From assembly GCA_023381515.1 (NCBI GenBank), contig JAMCQI010000054.1, forward strand, positions 5,902 to 69,901: a DNA stretch of 64,000 nt, given 5' to 3'. A program made the position numbers and the translations under genes. Below, in pieces: positions 61,986 through 64,000 of the stretch. Numbering within the stretch: position 1 is the stretch's first letter; the number at the start of each line of letters is the position of its first letter. The notes beneath the pieces were generated by a model, which worked only from the letters and a program-made list of their open reading frames with translations, was not told the DNA's origin and did not search any database. This stretch comes from Chloroflexota bacterium. Lineage in GTDB: Bacteria > Chloroflexota > Anaerolineae > UBA4142.

Positions 61986-62897
61986 TCATCTTGAAAGCGT
62001 GCCGGGGTTGAATACAAAGATAATATACAACCCCAGGCCCAGGAGGACGAACCATAGGAGTAAGAGCAAGATTTTTAAAAAGGCGCGCCACCCGGGCGAA
62101 TGGAAATAGTCATCCATCACCATCCGTGTGCCGTTCATGCCATGGGTAAACGCGAACACGAGGAGAAGCGAGTCATACGTGCGCCAAAAGGCGCCCTGGG
62201 CGGGGTCAGTCCAGCGGCTCACGATGGTGCTGAAATCGATCGCTTCCACGCTGATCACAAAGTGAAGCCAGAACATGTGAAAGAGAGCGAGAAGAATGAG
62301 GAGGACGCCCGACACGCGCATAAAGAGCCACATGTCGAATTCAAAGCCGCTGCGCGGGCGGCCGCGCGAGCGTGCCAGATCGGTCATGGCTTGTCCGTAA
62401 TTTCCGCCGCTCACCTGCACATCGGCGGTCCCAAACGGGACAAAAGTGCCCACCGCTGCGGCCGCGACGGGAAGCGCAAGCACGGCGAGGGTGAGCGCGA
62501 AACCACCGGCGACGCCGTAGAACTCTCTGGCGAGAAGGGTCCCGCCCGGGACGAAGAGAAGAACAAAAATGATCCCCTGGATGGAAAACAGCTGCCTGTG
62601 CAAAGGTACGAGGGAAGGCCAAAAGTCCATGATGATCAGGCGGATTCCGTTGATCCCATGGTAAAGCAGTCCAAAGAGGAGAAAGAGATCGAGGATACGC
62701 ACCGCCGGGCCTTTGTAAAGAAAAAGTAGGTCGTTGAACAATCCGGGGCCAAAGCCGGCGAGGAAAATATCAAATATGTGCAGCGCGAGAAAGAGCACCA
62801 CTCCCAGTCCGGCGACCCGATTGACAATCCAGGCCCACTGGTCAATTCCGCCGCGGTAGCGGAACACGCTGTAGCCGACGCGTAGTGCATTGATCAC
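61986..62897 (-). CDS. sdhC: Succinate dehydrogenase membrane anchor, fused SdhC-SdhD
   Basis: About 303 aa from a GTG at 62897 with GGGGGAGG five bases upstream (an ATG at 62915 is the alternative). Six membrane segments in two homologous halves: WIVNRVAGLGVVLFLALHIFDIFL... with HGINGIRLIIMDF, and WLFMRVSGVLLILLALFHMFWLHFV... with THGMNGTRMVMDDY. Both halves carry heme/quinone-site His residues. The duplication shows that SdhC-like and SdhD-like units have been fused into one chain, replacing two genes. It is the first gene of the sdh operon. Confidence 0.9.
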   Translation of the reverse strand: MINALRVGYSVFRYRGGIDQWAWIVNRVAGLGVVLFLALHIFDIFLAGFGPGLFNDLLFLYKGPAVRILDLFLLFGLLYHGINGIRLIIMDFWPSLVPLHRQLFSIQGIIFVLLFVPGGTLLAREFYGVAGGFALTLAVLALPVAAAAVGTFVPFGTADVQVSGGNYGQAMTDLARSRGRPRSGFEFDMWLFMRVSGVLLILLALFHMFWLHFVISVEAIDFSTIVSRWTDPAQGAFWRTYDSLLLVFAFTHGMNGTRMVMDDYFHSPGWRAFLKILLLLLWFVLLGLGLYIIFVFNPGTLSR

Positions 62898-63033
62898 GTA
62901 TGCCTCCCCCTGCATGCATGAAACGTGGTATCGATTATACGCTGTCGAAAAGGAAAAGTCAACGAAAAATCAAACGGCTGCTCGGCGGCGTTGGGCCACG
63001 TGGACTCGCGTTGTTCGTGACTGCAGGTCTCTG

Positions 63034-63597
63034 TTATCCGACCGGAAGCTTCTCCTTGGAGGCGGGCCGGGGAGCACCGCCTTGAAAAACCGGCACGCGT
63101 TCGTGGTCTTCGGTCAGGCGATAGAGGTCCTCGGGCTTTTCCAGCCGATCGGTGAACAACACGCCGTCCAGGTGGTCGATCTCGTGTTGCAGCGCGCGCG
63201 CCATCAGTTTCTCACCCTTGACGCGTACCTCTTTACCTTTGCGGTCCAGACCTTTGACTGTCACCTTCATTGCCCGCCGGACCATCCCCACATAGCCGGG
63301 AATGGATAGGCAACCCTCCTCGCCGAACTGTTCCCCTTCGGCTTTGACGATCTCGGGGTTGATCAAGATGACCTGTTTCCCACCCTGAGGTTCTTCCTCG
63401 TCCTCCGGCATTTCGATCACGAGCGCGCGCAAGCTGACGCCGATCTGAGGTGCCGCGAGACCCAGGCCGTTCGCCCCCCGCATGGTCTCGAGCATGTCTT
63501 CTATTAATTTCTGGGTGGACCCGTCCACCCGTTTCACTTTTTTCGCTTTTTGTCGCAGCACCGGCTGTTCCGATGTCAAAATCTCACGTATGGCCAT
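63034..63597 (-). CDS. def: Peptide deformylase
   Basis: Removes the formyl group from nascent proteins. 187 aa. Three signature motifs: GLGLAAPQIGVS, EEGCLSIPGYVG (metal Cys) and ALQHEIDHLDGVLFTDRL (metal HExxH). The C-terminal 30 residues (VPVFQGGAPRPASKEKLPVG) are an extension. ATG at 63597. Typical housekeeping gene; about 65 bases separate it from the redoxin gene upstream. Confidence 0.96.
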   Translation of the reverse strand: MAIREILTSEQPVLRQKAKKVKRVDGSTQKLIEDMLETMRGANGLGLAAPQIGVSLRALVIEMPEDEEEPQGGKQVILINPEIVKAEGEQFGEEGCLSIPGYVGMVRRAMKVTVKGLDRKGKEVRVKGEKLMARALQHEIDHLDGVLFTDRLEKPEDLYRLTEDHERVPVFQGGAPRPASKEKLPVG

Positions 63598-63662
63598 TCT
63601 TCACCTTGTGTATAAGAGAGCACCATCACTCCGCAACCTCACGGGTCGCGCTGGCGAGCCCC

Positions 63663-64000
63663 TCAGCCCGGTTTGAACGCCGGCACGCCATCTTCGGGGG
63701 GCGCGACGAGGGCCGCCGGGACGCCGAGCTTTCCCGCTATGGTTTGAGAGAGATGATTGAGCTTGGCTTTGTCGAGAGCGACTATAGTTTCGACGACCTG
63801 CCCCGTAGAGTCAATCAGAAAGAGCGTGGGGACGAATTGAGGATCATACAAACGCGACACCCGCCAATCGGCATCGATCAAAACCGGGAAGGTGCTCCCC
63901 CGCTCGGCGGCAAATCCCTTTGAAGCCTGGCGGCTGTCCTGAGAGATGCCCCAGACGCCAAGCCCGGCAGCATGATAGGTACGGTGTAACTTGTCCACGT
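63663..64000 (-). CDS. TlpA/AhpC-like redoxin, C-terminal part (gene runs off the window)
   Basis: About 112 residues, no start inside the window. LHRTYHAAGLGVWGISQDSRQASKGFAAERGSTFPVLIDADWRVSRLYDPQFVPTLFLID is the second half of a peroxiredoxin/TlpA fold (the cis-Pro in FVPTLFLID). The CxxC part would lie upstream of 64000. The frame is open to the window edge, so the apparent GTG at 63998 should not be taken as the start. Confidence 0.85.
   Translation of the reverse strand, partial: VDKLHRTYHAAGLGVWGISQDSRQASKGFAAERGSTFPVLIDADWRVSRLYDPQFVPTLFLIDSTGQVVETIVALDKAKLNHLSQTIAGKLGVPAALVAPPEDGVPAFKPG

Noticed and set aside
1..64000. CRISPR arrays, rRNA genes, complete insertion sequences or prophages
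   Set aside because: Looked for; no regularly spaced repeats, no rRNA sequence, and no transposase, integrase or phage structural genes were seen.

Overview
The window is about 64 kb of GC-rich bacterial DNA with densely packed genes on both strands, a single tRNA, and no rRNA, CRISPR array or complete mobile element. The gene content suggests an anaerobic or facultative member of the Chloroflexota. Pointers are a fused SdhC/SdhD anchor, a fused gamma/alpha 2-oxoacid:ferredoxin oxidoreductase, a GH57 glycosidase, a YabN-like MazG, and secreted proteins carrying a KLY(I/V)P(F/I)V segment. This assignment is an inference; there is no rRNA to confirm it.

Positions 15-13055 (minus strand) hold the centrepiece, an operon for dearomatising benzoyl-CoA. 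In transcription order it reads paaX - bamB - bamC - bamD - bamE - bamF - bcrD - bcrA - ferredoxin - bcrC - bcrB. It joins a class II (tungsten, electron-bifurcating Bam type) module directly to the subunits of a class I (ATP-dependent Bcr/Bad/Bzd type) benzoyl-CoA reductase, and begins with a PaaX-type repressor. bamE and bamF each contain an in-frame TGA where the family has a conserved cysteine. A hairpin with a GU-containing loop follows each TGA, so both are predicted selenoproteins that an ordinary ORF scan would truncate. bcrB is cut short at the window edge by a 24-bp inverted repeat.

Positions 13200-29230 carry mostly housekeeping and repair genes: typA, an RNase J, a family-4 uracil-DNA glycosylase, two uncharacterised small proteins, a secreted beta-propeller protein, a frameshifted MauE-redoxin-metallopeptidase chimera, thyX, and an addA (frameshifted)/addB helicase-nuclease pair. 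Positions 29680-34200 encode a Ugp-like glycerol-3-phosphate/glycerophosphodiester ABC importer plus a lipoprotein GDPD phosphodiesterase, preceded by a consensus promoter and an attenuator-like leader hairpin.

Positions 34450-40000 are an accessory stretch. It contains a TcmP plus phage Gp37/Gp68-like (three-Cys) gene pair, tRNA-Pro(CGG) with a duplicated 3' end that brackets a methyltransferase gene (remnant of a tRNA-targeted insertion), an antitoxin-like small gene, a DUF385-type protein and unknown proteins. Positions 40000-54000 contain mazG/yabN, a fibronectin-III surface protein, a 316-bp foldback repeat, greA, lysS, a GH57 glycosidase, a NarL-type two-component pair, guaA, xpt, and tatA (with an added zinc ribbon) and tatC.

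Positions 54000-64000 (minus strand) hold central metabolism: korA-korB-lipA, an FmdB-like zinc ribbon, an sdhCD-sdhA...sdhB operon interrupted by a nucleotidyltransferase and a secreted protein, peptide deformylase, and the end of a TlpA/AhpC-like redoxin.

Together these genes describe a cell that could channel aromatic carbon through benzoyl-CoA and use ferredoxin-dependent 2-oxoacid oxidation. One hypothesis is that reduced ferredoxin from such reactions, or from the BamDEF bifurcation module, feeds the benzoyl-CoA reductases.
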